Source: Candidatus Propionivibrio aalborgensis (GTDB lineage: Bacteria > Pseudomonadota > Gammaproteobacteria > Burkholderiales > Rhodocyclaceae). Taken from it: a DNA stretch of 42,131 nt. The stretch spans positions 1 through 42,131 of the forward strand of contig NZ_FLQY01000029.1 of NCBI RefSeq assembly GCF_900089945.1, given 5' to 3'. The position numbers and the translations under genes are program-made. The notes beneath the pieces are model-generated. The model made no database searches. It was not told the DNA's origin and saw only the letters and a list, made by a program, of their open reading frames with translations. Of the stretch, positions 15,759 through 25,003 are shown one piece after another; the stretch's first letter is position 1; the number at the start of each line of letters is the position of its first letter.

Positions 15759-16339
15759 TTATTCAACTCCGCAACCAGCGGCAGAATCTTGCCTGAAAAA
15801 TCATCAGGACTGATCGGCCCCGTGTGCTTCATGCGGATGATGCCGGCCTTGTCGATGACGTAGGTTTCGGGTACGCCATAGACGCCGTAGTTGATGCCAA
15901 CGCGGCCGTCGAGGTCAAGCACCGACAGGCGGTAGGGATTGCCATGCTGGTTCAGCCAGGCGTTCGACCGCTCCAGTGCCAGCTTCATTTCGGCGTCGGC
16001 GGTGAGCTTGTCCGAATCCAGTGCGCCGTCACCGCTCACTTCCTTGTAGTTGAGCCCGACCAGCGTTATCGCTTTGTTCTTCGCCATTTCAACGAGTACC
16101 GGATGTTCCTGCCGGCAGGAAACGCACCAGGTTGCCCAGACATTGAGCAGCCACACTCTGCCGAGCATGTCCTTCGGCGAGAATGTCCGCTCCGGCGAAG
16201 CCACTTGTGGCAGCGTAAACATCGGTGCCGGTTTGCCGACCAGTGGCGATGGCACATCGCGTGGATTGAGGTTGAGCCCGACAGCGAGCAGGATCACAAG
16301 AACGACAAAGCCGATCAGCGGCCAGAGAAAGCGGTTCAT
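15755..16339 (-). CDS. ccmG: Thiol:disulfide oxidoreductase CcmG/DsbE
   Basis: This 194-residue membrane-tethered thioredoxin-fold protein keeps apocytochrome c or CcmH reduced in the periplasm. It has a single N-terminal helix (LWPLIGFVVLVILLAVGL), the active site WCVSC (C72, C75; usual CcmG is WCxxC with acidic surroundings), the GVYGVPETYVIDK cis-proline region, and HTGPIS near the end. It receives electrons from DsbD-type proteins, none of which is in the window. It begins 9 bases after ccmF and overlaps ccmH by ATGA. Confidence 0.94.
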   Translation of the reverse strand: MNRFLWPLIGFVVLVILLAVGLNLNPRDVPSPLVGKPAPMFTLPQVASPERTFSPKDMLGRVWLLNVWATWCVSCRQEHPVLVEMAKNKAITLVGLNYKEVSGDGALDSDKLTADAEMKLALERSNAWLNQHGNPYRLSVLDLDGRVGINYGVYGVPETYVIDKAGIIRMKHTGPISPDDFSGKILPLVAELNK

Positions 16340-16348
16340 GATTCGTCC

Positions 16349-18340
16349 TCAGGCGCGCCGGGCCAGCGCGCCGAGTTGACTCGATGCGGCTCGGGACTTT
16401 ATCCGATAGCGACGGTCAGTCAAAGCGAAGAGGCCGCCGACCGCCATCAGCACGCAACCGCCCCAGATCCAGTCGACAAATGGTTTGTGATATACGCGAA
16501 CGGCCCAGGCGCCGTCTGGTCGGGACTTGTCGATCGGTTCGCCGAGCGAGATGTAAACGTCGCGTAGCAGGCCGGTATCGATTGCCGCCTCGGTCATCGG
16601 CATCGATCCGGAAACGTAGTTGCGTTTCTCCGGGTGCATTTTCCGAACGCGCTTGTCGTTGTTGAACAGGTCGATATCGCCGACCAGCGCCATGTAGTTG
16701 GGCCCCTTTTCCTGACGGACCCCGTTGAATCTGAAGGTGTAACCCCCCACGCTGACGGTATCGCCAATTTCCATTTTCACGTCTTTTTCGGTTTGGTAGC
16801 CATTGACCATCGTCACCCCGACGACGAAGACGGCAACGCCGACATGGGCCGTATGCATGCCGAAAAAGCTGCGCGGCTGCTTCAAGGCGGCGGTCACGAA
16901 GGGCTGGCCGGCGCGCGCTGCCTGCACGCGCCCGGCGAAATTGAGTGAGCCCGAGAGAACGATCCACGCGGCAAGCAGCAGGCCCAGGGCCACCAGCGGC
17001 TTCCATTCGCCGAACAGGAAAGGCGCCACGATGCCGACCGCTGCCGCCGCGAAAAAAGCCAGGCGCAGGATGCGCGCCAGCTCGCCGAAGCTGGCCTGCT
17101 TCCAGCGTGCAAACGGAGCGACGCCCATCAGGAATAGCGCCGGGATCATCAACGGTGCGAAGACGGAATCAAAGTAGGGCGGGCCGACCGACAGCTTGCC
17201 CAGGCCGAGCGCGTCGATGAGCAGCGGGTAAAGCGTGCCGAGCAAAACGGAAGCACAGGCGACGACCAGCAGAACATTGTTGGTGAGCAGCAGCGATTCA
17301 CGTGAAAGAAGGCCGAATCTGCCGCCCAGACCGACCTTTGGCGCTCGCCAGGCAAAGAGTGCGAGCGAGCTGCCGATGACTGCAACCAGAAAGACGAGAA
17401 TAAATATGCCGCGCGTCGGATCGGTGGCAAAGGCATGCACCGAGGTCAGCACGCCGGAACGCACCAGGAATGTACCGAGCAGTGAAAGCGAAAAGGCGGC
17501 AATGGCCAGCAGCACCGTCCAGTTCTTGAAGCTGCCACGTTTTTCGGTCACCGCCAGCGAGTGAATCAGCGCTGTGCCGACCAGCCATGGCATGAACGAA
17601 GCATTCTCGACCGGGTCCCAGAACCACCAGCCGCCCCAGCCAAGTTCGTAATACGCCCACCAGGAGCCCAGTGCGATGCCGAGGGTCAGGAAGATCCACG
17701 CCGCGGTCGTCCACGGGCGCGACCAGCGGGCCCAGGCGGCGTCGAGCTGGCCGGAGAGCAGGGCGGCGACGGCGAAGGCATAAGCGACCGAGAAACCAAC
17801 ATAGCCCATGTAGAGCATCGGCGGATGGAAGATCAAGCCTGGATCCTGCAACAGCGGGTTGAGGTCGCGTCCTTCCTCGGCGCCCGGCAGCAGGCGATCG
17901 AAGGGGTTGGAGGTAAGCAGGATGAAGAGCAGGAAACCGGCGGTAACCAGTGCCAGCACGCCGAGTACGCGGGCGATCAAGTAGTCGGGAAGCTGTTTCG
18001 AGAAGATCGAAACCGCCAGCGTCCACAATGACAGCATTACCACCCAGAGCAGAAGCGAACCTTCATGGCCGCCCCACACGGCGGCCACCCGGTATTGAAC
18101 AGGCAACAAGGTATTGGAATGCTGTGCAACATAGATGACCGAGAAATCGTTGTGAACGAATGCGCTGGTCAGGCACCCGAAGGCCACGGCCATCAGTACG
18201 GCCTGGGCCACTGCGGCGGGACGCGCCAGGGCGATCCAGCCGGGACGTCGCAGATGGGCGCCGATCAATGGCAGGGTGCCTTGTACGAGCGCTACGCAGA
18301 GCGCGACAATGAGAGCGAAGTGTCCGAGTTCGGGGATCAT
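16349..18340 (-). CDS. ccmF: Haem lyase subunit CcmF
   Basis: This 663-residue multi-pass membrane protein catalyses attachment of haem to apocytochrome c with CcmH and CcmI. The WWD periplasmic haem-handling motif is clear (LGWGGWWFWDPVENASFMPW), with flanking histidines such as HNDFSVIYVAQHSN and HPPMLYMGYVG. Roughly 15 hydrophobic helices and a large periplasmic loop before the last helix match family topology. Length is normal. Its start lies 23 bases after the ccmE stop. Confidence 0.96.
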   Translation of the reverse strand: MIPELGHFALIVALCVALVQGTLPLIGAHLRRPGWIALARPAAVAQAVLMAVAFGCLTSAFVHNDFSVIYVAQHSNTLLPVQYRVAAVWGGHEGSLLLWVVMLSLWTLAVSIFSKQLPDYLIARVLGVLALVTAGFLLFILLTSNPFDRLLPGAEEGRDLNPLLQDPGLIFHPPMLYMGYVGFSVAYAFAVAALLSGQLDAAWARWSRPWTTAAWIFLTLGIALGSWWAYYELGWGGWWFWDPVENASFMPWLVGTALIHSLAVTEKRGSFKNWTVLLAIAAFSLSLLGTFLVRSGVLTSVHAFATDPTRGIFILVFLVAVIGSSLALFAWRAPKVGLGGRFGLLSRESLLLTNNVLLVVACASVLLGTLYPLLIDALGLGKLSVGPPYFDSVFAPLMIPALFLMGVAPFARWKQASFGELARILRLAFFAAAAVGIVAPFLFGEWKPLVALGLLLAAWIVLSGSLNFAGRVQAARAGQPFVTAALKQPRSFFGMHTAHVGVAVFVVGVTMVNGYQTEKDVKMEIGDTVSVGGYTFRFNGVRQEKGPNYMALVGDIDLFNNDKRVRKMHPEKRNYVSGSMPMTEAAIDTGLLRDVYISLGEPIDKSRPDGAWAVRVYHKPFVDWIWGGCVLMAVGGLFALTDRRYRIKSRAASSQLGALARRA

Positions 18341-18363
18341 GATCGGTGGTCCGTTTCCTTCAT

Positions 18364-18843
18364 TTACGGCTTGAGGGTCTTGGCGCTGGCTTCGGCGGCC
18401 GCCTTGTTGGCTGCCGCGCGCTCATGCGCGTCGCCGATAGCTTTGGTGGCTTCCGGCGGCATGTAGTTCTCGTCATGTTTGGCGAGTACTTCACTGGCAA
18501 TGAAAATTCCATCCTCGCCGAGTTTGCCCTGGGCGACGGCGCCTTTCCCTTCTTTGAACAGGTCGGGCAGGATTCCCTTGTAAGCAACGACGATGTCCTT
18601 TTCGGTATCGGTCACGACAAAACGCAGGGTGACTCCATCGGGCTCGCGCTTGATCGAGCCTTCCCTGACCATGCCCCCGATGCGGAAAGACTTGCCCACG
18701 GGGGCTTCGCCCGCAGCGACCTGTGTCGGCGAAAAGAAGAACACCAGATTGCTCTGGAACGCATTCAGTACCAGGGCAACGACCAGGCCCAGAATGGCCA
18801 GGCCACCGATGATCAGCGCGATACGTTTGTGACGTGTTTTCAA
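18364..18843 (-). CDS. ccmE: Haem chaperone CcmE
   Basis: This 159-residue periplasmic haem chaperone is tethered by one N-terminal helix ([19 protein letters not shown]). H123 in [10 protein letters not shown] is the histidine that binds haem covalently, with Y127 as the axial ligand. The beta-barrel OB-fold lies between residues 45 and 125. The C-terminal tail is long and alanine-rich, as common in betaproteobacteria. Its ATG overlaps the ccmD stop by four bases. Confidence 0.96.
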   Translation of the reverse strand: MKTRHKRIALIIGGLAILGLVVALVLNAFQSNLVFFFSPTQVAAGEAPVGKSFRIGGMVREGSIKREPDGVTLRFVVTDTEKDIVVAYKGILPDLFKEGKGAVAQGKLGEDGIFIASEVLAKHDENYMPPEATKAIGDAHERAAANKAAAEASAKTLKP

Positions 18844-19067
18844 TGCTTGCCTTTGGGAGATGTTTTGCGATCAGCGCTGCGGGCAGCGCTCTTGTCGGAG
18901 CGCTCGGCGCGGAATTGGCGTTTGAGACGTGCAACGAGACTCTTGTGACCCTGAATCAGCAAAACCGGTTCCAGTGCCATTAAGACCGCCATGACGCCAA
19001 CCGAACCCCAGACATAGATACCGTGGTTCCCCATGGCCAGAAATTCCGAAAAACTGTTCCAGTACAT
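18840..19067 (-). CDS. ccmD: Haem exporter accessory protein CcmD
   Basis: This 75-residue protein has a single membrane helix ([21 protein letters not shown]), preceded by the family's FLAMGNHG turn and followed by a highly basic cytoplasmic tail. CcmD stabilises the CcmABC complex and helps release haem-loaded CcmE. It is placed between ccmC and ccmE as usual. The tail is longer than in E. coli. Confidence 0.92.
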   Translation of the reverse strand: MYWNSFSEFLAMGNHGIYVWGSVGVMAVLMALEPVLLIQGHKSLVARLKRQFRAERSDKSAARSADRKTSPKGKH

Positions 19068-19085
19068 GCCTTGCTCCTTGCCGTC

Positions 19086-19829
19086 CTAGGTATCCAACTC
19101 GGCGCGCACCCAGTCGGTGTGCCGCTCGCGTTCCAGCATGATGCTCCGTACCCGCATCAACGCCACAGCGATCGAGTACATCCAGCAAGCGAGGGCGCAG
19201 AGCAGCATGCCCCAGAGCATCGTCGTGGCCATCGAAGGCGATTTTGTCAGACTGACCGACGAGCCCTGATGTAGGGTGTTCCACCATTTCACCGAGAAAT
19301 AGATGATCGGGATGTTGACCACTCCGACCAGCGCCAGGATGGCCCCCGCCTTGTCGGCACGGCGCGGGTCGTCGATCGACGACTGCAGGGCGATGAAGCC
19401 GACGTAGAGAAACAGCAGGATCAGCTCAGAGGTCAGGCGCGCGTCCCAGACCCACCAGGTGCCCCACATCGGTTTGCCCCACAGCGCGCCCGTCCAGAGT
19501 GAGAGAAAGGCGAAAAGCGCTCCGGTCGGCGCCAGTGCCGTGGCCATCATGCCCGACAGGCGGAAATTGAAGGCCAGCCCCAGTCCGGCCCAGAAAGCCA
19601 TCACCAGGTAAATGAACATCGACATCCACGACGCAGGTACGTGCAGGAAGATGATGCGGTAGCCTTCGCCCTGCTGCGCGTCCGTAGGCGCTACCAGAAA
19701 GCCGATGTAGAGCCCGGTGATGCCGAAAATCGCCGCCAGCGTCCAGAACCACGGAATCATTCTGCCGGCAAGCGGATAGAACGCTTGCGGGCTGGCAAAT
19801 TTGAACCAGTTGATCAGTTTGTTACTCAT
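19086..19829 (-). CDS. ccmC: Haem-handling protein CcmC
   Basis: This 247-residue six-helix protein loads haem onto CcmE. The WWD motif reads MWGTWWVWDARLTSELILLFLY, with the flanking histidine in FLHVPASWMSM and a second in WWNTLHQGSSV. The start is ATG 19829 (MSNKLINWFKFASPQAFYPL), whose first base is the last base of the ccmB stop (TAATG); longer in-frame starts are not supported. It is followed after 18 bases by ccmD. Confidence 0.95.
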   Translation of the reverse strand: MSNKLINWFKFASPQAFYPLAGRMIPWFWTLAAIFGITGLYIGFLVAPTDAQQGEGYRIIFLHVPASWMSMFIYLVMAFWAGLGLAFNFRLSGMMATALAPTGALFAFLSLWTGALWGKPMWGTWWVWDARLTSELILLFLYVGFIALQSSIDDPRRADKAGAILALVGVVNIPIIYFSVKWWNTLHQGSSVSLTKSPSMATTMLWGMLLCALACWMYSIAVALMRVRSIMLERERHTDWVRAELDT

Positions 19830-20497
19830 TATTCCAAGGCAATCCGTAATGCCGCTGCAGTTGGCCACGGTGCAAAAAACACGCCGCCCAGCGTTAGTGC
19901 GCCAAGCAGCGACAGATGGGCTTGCGCCCCGAGTCCGGTGACGACAGCATCAACCGCGCCCGCGCCAAAAATAAGCACCGGAATATACAGGGGAAGAACC
20001 AGCAGCGAAAGTAGCACACCGCTGCCGCGCACGCCCAGCGTCAGCGCTGCACCAATGGCTCCGATGCCGGACAGCGCGGGGGTGCCGATCAGCAGCGAGA
20101 TAACGAGCGTCCAAAGGGCCTCGCTGGATAGGTCGAACTGGATTCCGAGCACCGGTGCCAGCAGAGTCAGCGGAAGCCCCGAAACCAGCCAGTGTGCAAA
20201 CACCTTGCCGAGCACGATCAAGCCGAGTGGTTGCGGTGCCAACGCGAGCTGTTCCAGGGTTCCATCGCGATGGTCGTCGGCAAACAGGCGCGGTAGCGAC
20301 AACAGGGTGGATAGCAGGGCGGCGACCCACAGTACACCCGGTGCCAGCGTGCGCAACAGCTCCGGCTCCGGCCCGACACCCAGCGGAAACAGACTGACCA
20401 CAATGATGAAAAAGAACAGCGCCGATACGATATCCGACCGGCGACGCAGGGCCAGACGAAGGTCGCGACCGACGATGGCTCGAATCAGGGCAAGCAT
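19829..20497 (-). CDS. ccmB: Haem exporter membrane subunit CcmB
   Basis: This 222-residue six-helix membrane subunit works with the CcmA ATPase and CcmC in release of haem-CcmE. The conserved N-terminal RDLRLALRRRSDIVSALFFF and the cytoplasmic LFADDHRDGTLEQLALAP segment that contacts CcmA are present. It starts at ATG 20497, 70 bases after ccmA; the gap has no obvious terminator. The end overlaps the ccmC start by one base. Confidence 0.94.
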   Translation of the reverse strand: MLALIRAIVGRDLRLALRRRSDIVSALFFFIIVVSLFPLGVGPEPELLRTLAPGVLWVAALLSTLLSLPRLFADDHRDGTLEQLALAPQPLGLIVLGKVFAHWLVSGLPLTLLAPVLGIQFDLSSEALWTLVISLLIGTPALSGIGAIGAALTLGVRGSGVLLSLLVLPLYIPVLIFGAGAVDAVVTGLGAQAHLSLLGALTLGGVFFAPWPTAAALRIALE

Positions 20498-20567
20498 TCG
20501 TCAGTCGTCACTCAATGCGAAGTAGCGAAGCGGGCGTCAACATTTTCTATCTCAATTAGCATTACTT

Positions 20568-21182
20568 CTAGTTCAGCCGCAGTTCACGCACCGTGCCTGC
20601 GACAACCTCGACCGCTTGATGGGTGGTCAGCACGGCCAACCCACCGCGTTGCAGATGGGTACCGATCAGGCCGGCAACCAGTTCGACCGCGGCCGTATCC
20701 AGCGCCACGTAGGGTTCATCGAGCACCCACAGCGCCCTGCGCTCATTGACCAGCCTGGCCAGCGCCACACGGCGTTTCTGCCCCTGTGAGAGGTAGCGAC
20801 AAGCCAGATCCTCACGCCCGGCAAGGCCGACAATCTCAAGTGCATCAAGTGCTGCAACTTCATCGAGATGTTCGCCGGCTAGTCTGGCGGAGGACAGCAG
20901 ATTCTCGAGCGGCGTCAACTCTTCCTTGATGGCGTTGAAATGGCCGAGATAACACAACTCCCGGCGAAATTCCTCGCCGAGCTTGCCAATCAGCTCGCCC
21001 CGCCAGCGAATCTCGCCATCAGCCGGCGGTGACAGCCCGCAGAGCATGCGCAGCAGACTTGTCTTGCCGGAGCCATTTTTTCCCTGTAAATCAAGCATCT
21101 CGCCACCATCAAGGCGGAAACTGAGCTTCGAAAAAAGGCTTCGCTCGCCGCGTACGCATTCAAGGTTGGAGGCTTCTAACAT
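20568..21182 (-). CDS. ccmA: Haem exporter ATP-binding subunit CcmA
   Basis: This 204-residue ABC ATPase drives the CcmABC step of cytochrome c maturation. Walker A is GKNGSGKT (34-41), the signature is LSQGQKRR (131-138; the Q-K-R-R ending is typical of CcmA), Walker B is LWVLDEP (151-157) and the H-loop is TTHQ. It is the first gene of the ccm cluster, so the ccm promoter should lie in 21183-21622. Confidence 0.95.
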   Translation of the reverse strand: MLEASNLECVRGERSLFSKLSFRLDGGEMLDLQGKNGSGKTSLLRMLCGLSPPADGEIRWRGELIGKLGEEFRRELCYLGHFNAIKEELTPLENLLSSARLAGEHLDEVAALDALEIVGLAGREDLACRYLSQGQKRRVALARLVNERRALWVLDEPYVALDTAAVELVAGLIGTHLQRGGLAVLTTHQAVEVVAGTVRELRLN

Positions 21183-21622
21183 GCAGGGAACCCGAAAGGG
21201 AGCAGAGTCACATTATGCAGCCTTGAATCTGGTTTTTGTTTGATGCAAATCGGACTCTCAAGTTTGACTTTGTCCCGGAGTAGAATCAGCGTCAATACCC
21301 CGAGCTATTTCCCTGAATCCACGTTCAATGCTATTGTGCATGCCGGCTTTAACAAAGTTGAGTATGATGCTATATCTGTTAAGGTGATCCGGAACGATAT
21401 GCGAAGCATACACGATCAAGGTTTCCTGTCACCGGATCAAAAAAGAGAGAACGTGCCTGAAAAGGGCCGTCTCGTCACTGAATGGAGTTGCCGTGCTTTT
21501 GCCGTACTTGTTGGCAGCAAGATAACGAAAACATAAGGAAAATCAACCTGATCCGGCAATCCGGCGTAATTCCGGGCTGAAGGAAGTTAACCTTTCAACG
21601 AAAAAGATACGGACCCTTACCC
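21183..21622. other. 440-bp divergent gap between ccmA and hypF
   Basis: The gap is AT-richer than its surroundings and should hold both divergent promoters. An open frame at 21240-21536 has no ribosome site, no recognisable domain and a poor composition, so I do not call it a gene. No sigma-54-type box, riboswitch or strong terminator was seen. Confidence 0.5.
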
Positions 21623-23929
21623 GTGCAAACTTCCGATAACTCACACAACGTCTGCCAGCGCATCCGGCTCAGCGGTGTCGTGCAGGGCGTTGGCTTCAGG
21701 CCGTTTGTCTGGCGTCTGGCCAAGGAGCTTCTGCTTACTGGCTGGGTCAGAAAAGACGCGCGCGGCGTCGAGATTGAAGTGTGTGGTGCAGCGGAACAGG
21801 TACAGAATCTGATCGAGCGCTTGCAGAACGATGCTCCGGTGAAGGCGCACATCGATTCGGTGACGGCGCAGAACAGTCATGTTGAATGCGTAGCCGATGA
21901 TTTCTATATCCTGAATAGTCGTAGCGGTCGTGCTCCAGCGATGGTCGGACACGACTCGGCAGTCTGCCGCGATTGTCTGGCCGAAATGTTCGATCCGGCG
22001 AACCGGCGCTGGCGCTACGCGTTCACCAACTGCACAAATTGCGGTCCGCGCTACACAATTGCTCGTGCCCTTCCGTACGCTCGTGAACGAACCAGCCTGA
22101 AGAACTTTCCCCGCTGCCCGAAGTGCCAAAACGAAACCCAACGAAAGGATGGGCGGCACCACAATGATGAGGTGAATTGTTGTCCGAAGTGTGGGCCGCA
22201 GCCTGAATTGCTGGATGCCGAGGGGCGGCCTCTGCCGGGTGATCCGATTACGCAGGCCGTGGCGCTTCTGGCGCAGGGGAAGATTGTCGCGATCAAAGGC
22301 ATGGGCGGGTTTCATCTGGCCTGCGACGCTCGCAACGCGGTTGCAGTCGCTGTCCTTCGCGAGCGCAAGCAGCGGGATGAGAGGCCTTTCCCCGTGATGC
22401 TTGCCAACGCCTCGTCCGCGAGTGCTTTTGTTCAACTGGGTATCGGCGAACCGGGTCTGCTTGCAATGGCAGAGCGACCAATCATTCTGCTCAAGAAACG
22501 CCCAAGCTGTGACAAAGCCTTGCCCGGTGTGACGACCGGGCTGGGCTGGTTGGGGGTGATGATGCCCTTCACACCGCTACAGTACCTGCTCTTCCATGAA
22601 TCTGCTGGTCGCCCGCAAGGCCTTGGCTGGCTGGATCGTCCGCAGAAACTCGCGCTGGTCATGACCAGCGCCGACCCCGGTGGTGAGCCAACAGCCATTA
22701 GCAACGAGGAAGCCTTGCTGCGCCTGTCCGGTATTGCCGATGCTTTTCTGCTGCATGACCGTGAGATAAAGTCCCGTTGCGACGACAGTATTGCGCGCTC
22801 GGGCCCTGGTGGGCTGCAACTTGTGCGCCGCGCGCGTGGCTACGCGCCGAACGCGATCAAGCTGCCACGATCCGGCCCGTCTGTTCTGGCGGTAGGCGGT
22901 TGGTTCAAGAATACAGTCTGCGTGACCCGTGGCGACGAAGCGTTTATTTCGCAGCATATCGGCGATCTGGATAACGCGGCAGCCTGTGATTATTTTGAAT
23001 CAACCGTAACGCGTCTCCTCAAGCTCCTTGGCATCAAACCGGCGCTGGTTGCCCATGATCTTGACCGTAGCTTCCATTCGACGCGATTTGCCCTGGACTT
23101 CGCACAGCAGAGGGGCGTTCCGGCGCTCGCCGTTCAACATCACCACGCTCACACGGCTGCGGTTCAGGCCGAACACCGGATTGACGCTCCGGTTATCGGG
23201 CTGTCGCTCGATGGTATCGGCCTGGGGGCGGATGGTGGCGGTTGGGGGGGAGAGCTGTTGCGCGTCGATGGCGTATCGATGGAGCGTATCGGTAGTCTTG
23301 CGCCGATTGAACTCGCCGGTGAGCAGGCGCTGAGAGTGCCCTGGCGCCTGGCGGCGGCGGTGCTGCAGCAACTTGGTCGCGGCAAGGAAATTGAAAAGCG
23401 CTTTCCCGAGCAGCGGAGCGCTGCGGCGGTCGAAAAAATGCTTCTGCAAGGCATCACTTGTCCAAAGACATCGAGCCTTGGCTGTTACATCAATGCGGCA
23501 GCAGGTTTGCTCGGCATCAGCTCGATGATGGCTTTCGATGGCCAGGCGGCGGAATTGCTCGAAGGGATGGCCGATCGTTACGGTGATGTTCTGCCACTCA
23601 ATGGCGCCTGGTCAATTGAAAACGGTTGTCTGAATCTGCAGCCGCTGCTGGCCGTTCTGGCCGATGAAAAGATACCCGAACGCGGTGCGGCGATCTTTCA
23701 TGCCACGCTGGTTGCCGCCTTGACTGATTGGGTGTGTGCCATTGCGCCGTCAGGAAGCAAGATCGTGGGCAGTGGGGGCTGTTTCCTCAACCAGGTGCTT
23801 GCACGGGGTCTGCGCGCACGTCTTGGAGGCCGTGGCCTGCAATTGATCGAGGCTCGCCGTCTGCCGCCCAACGATGGAGGACTGGCCGTCGGTCAGGCCT
23901 GGGTTGCCCTGCAGTACCTGCTGGGGTAG
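21623..23929 (+). CDS. hypF: Carbamoyltransferase HypF (orphan, with unusual residues)
   Basis: This 768-residue protein is the [NiFe]-hydrogenase maturation enzyme that makes the cyanide ligand precursor by carbamoylating HypE. Domains in order: acylphosphatase (SGVVQGVGFRPFVWRLA, R26), two CX2CX18CX2C zinc fingers (about 115-205), a YrdC-like domain (KGMGGFHLACDA) and a Kae1-like carbamoyltransferase domain (VQHHHAHTAAVQAEH, DGIGLGADGGGWGGE). Two things are odd. The acylphosphatase asparagine is lysine (K44 in WVRKDARGVEI), and the usual RRFHAQP segment in finger 2 is GRHHNDE although the cysteines remain. The start is GTG 21623; a ribosome site is weak. No other hyp or hydrogenase gene is in the window. 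Function as true HypF is likely but not certain. Confidence 0.9.
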   Translation: MQTSDNSHNVCQRIRLSGVVQGVGFRPFVWRLAKELLLTGWVRKDARGVEIEVCGAAEQVQNLIERLQNDAPVKAHIDSVTAQNSHVECVADDFYILNSRSGRAPAMVGHDSAVCRDCLAEMFDPANRRWRYAFTNCTNCGPRYTIARALPYARERTSLKNFPRCPKCQNETQRKDGRHHNDEVNCCPKCGPQPELLDAEGRPLPGDPITQAVALLAQGKIVAIKGMGGFHLACDARNAVAVAVLRERKQRDERPFPVMLANASSASAFVQLGIGEPGLLAMAERPIILLKKRPSCDKALPGVTTGLGWLGVMMPFTPLQYLLFHESAGRPQGLGWLDRPQKLALVMTSADPGGEPTAISNEEALLRLSGIADAFLLHDREIKSRCDDSIARSGPGGLQLVRRARGYAPNAIKLPRSGPSVLAVGGWFKNTVCVTRGDEAFISQHIGDLDNAAACDYFESTVTRLLKLLGIKPALVAHDLDRSFHSTRFALDFAQQRGVPALAVQHHHAHTAAVQAEHRIDAPVIGLSLDGIGLGADGGGWGGELLRVDGVSMERIGSLAPIELAGEQALRVPWRLAAAVLQQLGRGKEIEKRFPEQRSAAAVEKMLLQGITCPKTSSLGCYINAAAGLLGISSMMAFDGQAAELLEGMADRYGDVLPLNGAWSIENGCLNLQPLLAVLADEKIPERGAAIFHATLVAALTDWVCAIAPSGSKIVGSGGCFLNQVLARGLRARLGGRGLQLIEARRLPPNDGGLAVGQAWVALQYLLG

Positions 23930-23935
23930 GGCGAA

Positions 23936-25003
23936 TTATCGAGCTACAAACCCGGGTTTGTAGCCGAGCGCCAGTCGAATTTTCTCGGCCACTTTTTCGG
24001 CATCGGCGCGACTTGCGTAAGGGCCGAGATGTACTCGGTACATACCGCCGCCGGCATTGATCCGGATCCCTTCCTGCAACCAGTCCAGCTCGCGCGATAA
24101 ATGCGAACGCAGATTTTCGGCATTGTCGGCGTTGGAGAAAGCCCCAAGCTGCAGGAAGACGCCTGTTGTGGCGACAGGCGGTGCGGAAGCCGAGACAGGC
24201 AGCCGTGCTGACGCTCCGGATGGTGGGGATTGGTCGGAGGCTTCGTCGCCATCCGCTCGGGTCGCCAGTATTTCAATCACGTCGCGTTGAGCCGCAGGGA
24301 CCGGTGACTTGGCGGTCTGAGCCGGCGGGTTGATCTGGGCGTAGGTCAGTTCGGTTGAGTCGCCGGGTAAAACAGTCTCTACTTCAACCTGCGTGCTGCC
24401 ATCGTTGATATAGCCGAGGCGGTGCGCAGCAGCATAGGAGAGGTCGATGATTCGGTCGGCATGGAAAGGGCCGCGATCCGTTACGCGAACAACCACGGTC
24501 TTGCCATTGCTCACACGCCTGACCCGCACATAGGACGGCACTGCCAGCGTCGGGTGTGCAGCGGTCATCGAGAACATGTCGTAGGGTTCGCCGATTGAGG
24601 TTTTCTGGCCGTGAAACTTCTTTCCGTACCAACTGGCGATGCCTGACTGCCGGAAGTGTTTGAGGCTGGTGTCCGGTATATACGACTTGCCAAGCACGTT
24701 GTACGGCCTGTTGGCAAAGCGATGCAGGGGTTCGCTGCGCGGCTGGGCGTCCGGAATGTCGTCCAGATTGTCCGGAATGTCGTCACCGGGGCCGTCGTCC
24801 TTGTAATACCCGCCGCCATGCTTTTGTATCACGCCAGGCTTGCGCGCAGGGCTTGTTGATTGGTTGCCGGGCGACGGGCCATCGGTGGCGCGTGGGATCT
24901 GACTGCTACAGGCGGAAAGAAACACCAGCACCAGCAGCAGCTCAGGCAGTGCGTTGCGCTTCTTGCCTGTCATGCGCACTCTTCTATTCACTACTCGCGT
25001 CAT
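23936..25003 (-). CDS. rlpA: RlpA-type septal lytic transglycosylase, lipoprotein
   Basis: This 355-residue protein has a lipobox (LSAC, lipid C32), so it is an outer-membrane lipoprotein. A double-psi beta-barrel occupies about residues 115-205 (GIASWYGKKFHG, TAAHPTLAVPSYVRV, VTDRGPFHADRIIDLS). The catalytic aspartate in the DRGPF motif is kept, although the common NDRGPF is TDRGPF here. A Pro/Ala-rich linker follows, then a C-terminal SPOR domain (FLQLGAFSNADNAENL to the end) that binds denuded peptidoglycan at the septum. The ATG at 25003 overlaps the rodA stop by four bases. Its last codons contain a 22-bp palindrome. It completes the rod-shape operon. Confidence 0.93.
   Translation of the reverse strand: MTRVVNRRVRMTGKKRNALPELLLVLVFLSACSSQIPRATDGPSPGNQSTSPARKPGVIQKHGGGYYKDDGPGDDIPDNLDDIPDAQPRSEPLHRFANRPYNVLGKSYIPDTSLKHFRQSGIASWYGKKFHGQKTSIGEPYDMFSMTAAHPTLAVPSYVRVRRVSNGKTVVVRVTDRGPFHADRIIDLSYAAAHRLGYINDGSTQVEVETVLPGDSTELTYAQINPPAQTAKSPVPAAQRDVIEILATRADGDEASDQSPPSGASARLPVSASAPPVATTGVFLQLGAFSNADNAENLRSHLSRELDWLQEGIRINAGGGMYRVHLGPYASRADAEKVAEKIRLALGYKPGFVAR
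23943..23964. repeat. Perfect 22-bp palindrome at the rlpA/hypF ends
   Basis: The arms GCTACAAACCC and GGGTTTGTAGC meet without a spacer to make a fully symmetric 22-bp site. It covers the last codons of rlpA and starts 14 bases after the hypF stop, where two converging genes nearly touch. Neither strand has a T-run after it. It may act as a transcript-end hairpin for both genes or as a protein-binding site. Confidence 0.8.

Noticed and set aside
21240-21536. 98-codon frame between ccmA and hypF
   Set aside because: No ribosome site, no known domain, and a position in a gap that must hold two promoters.
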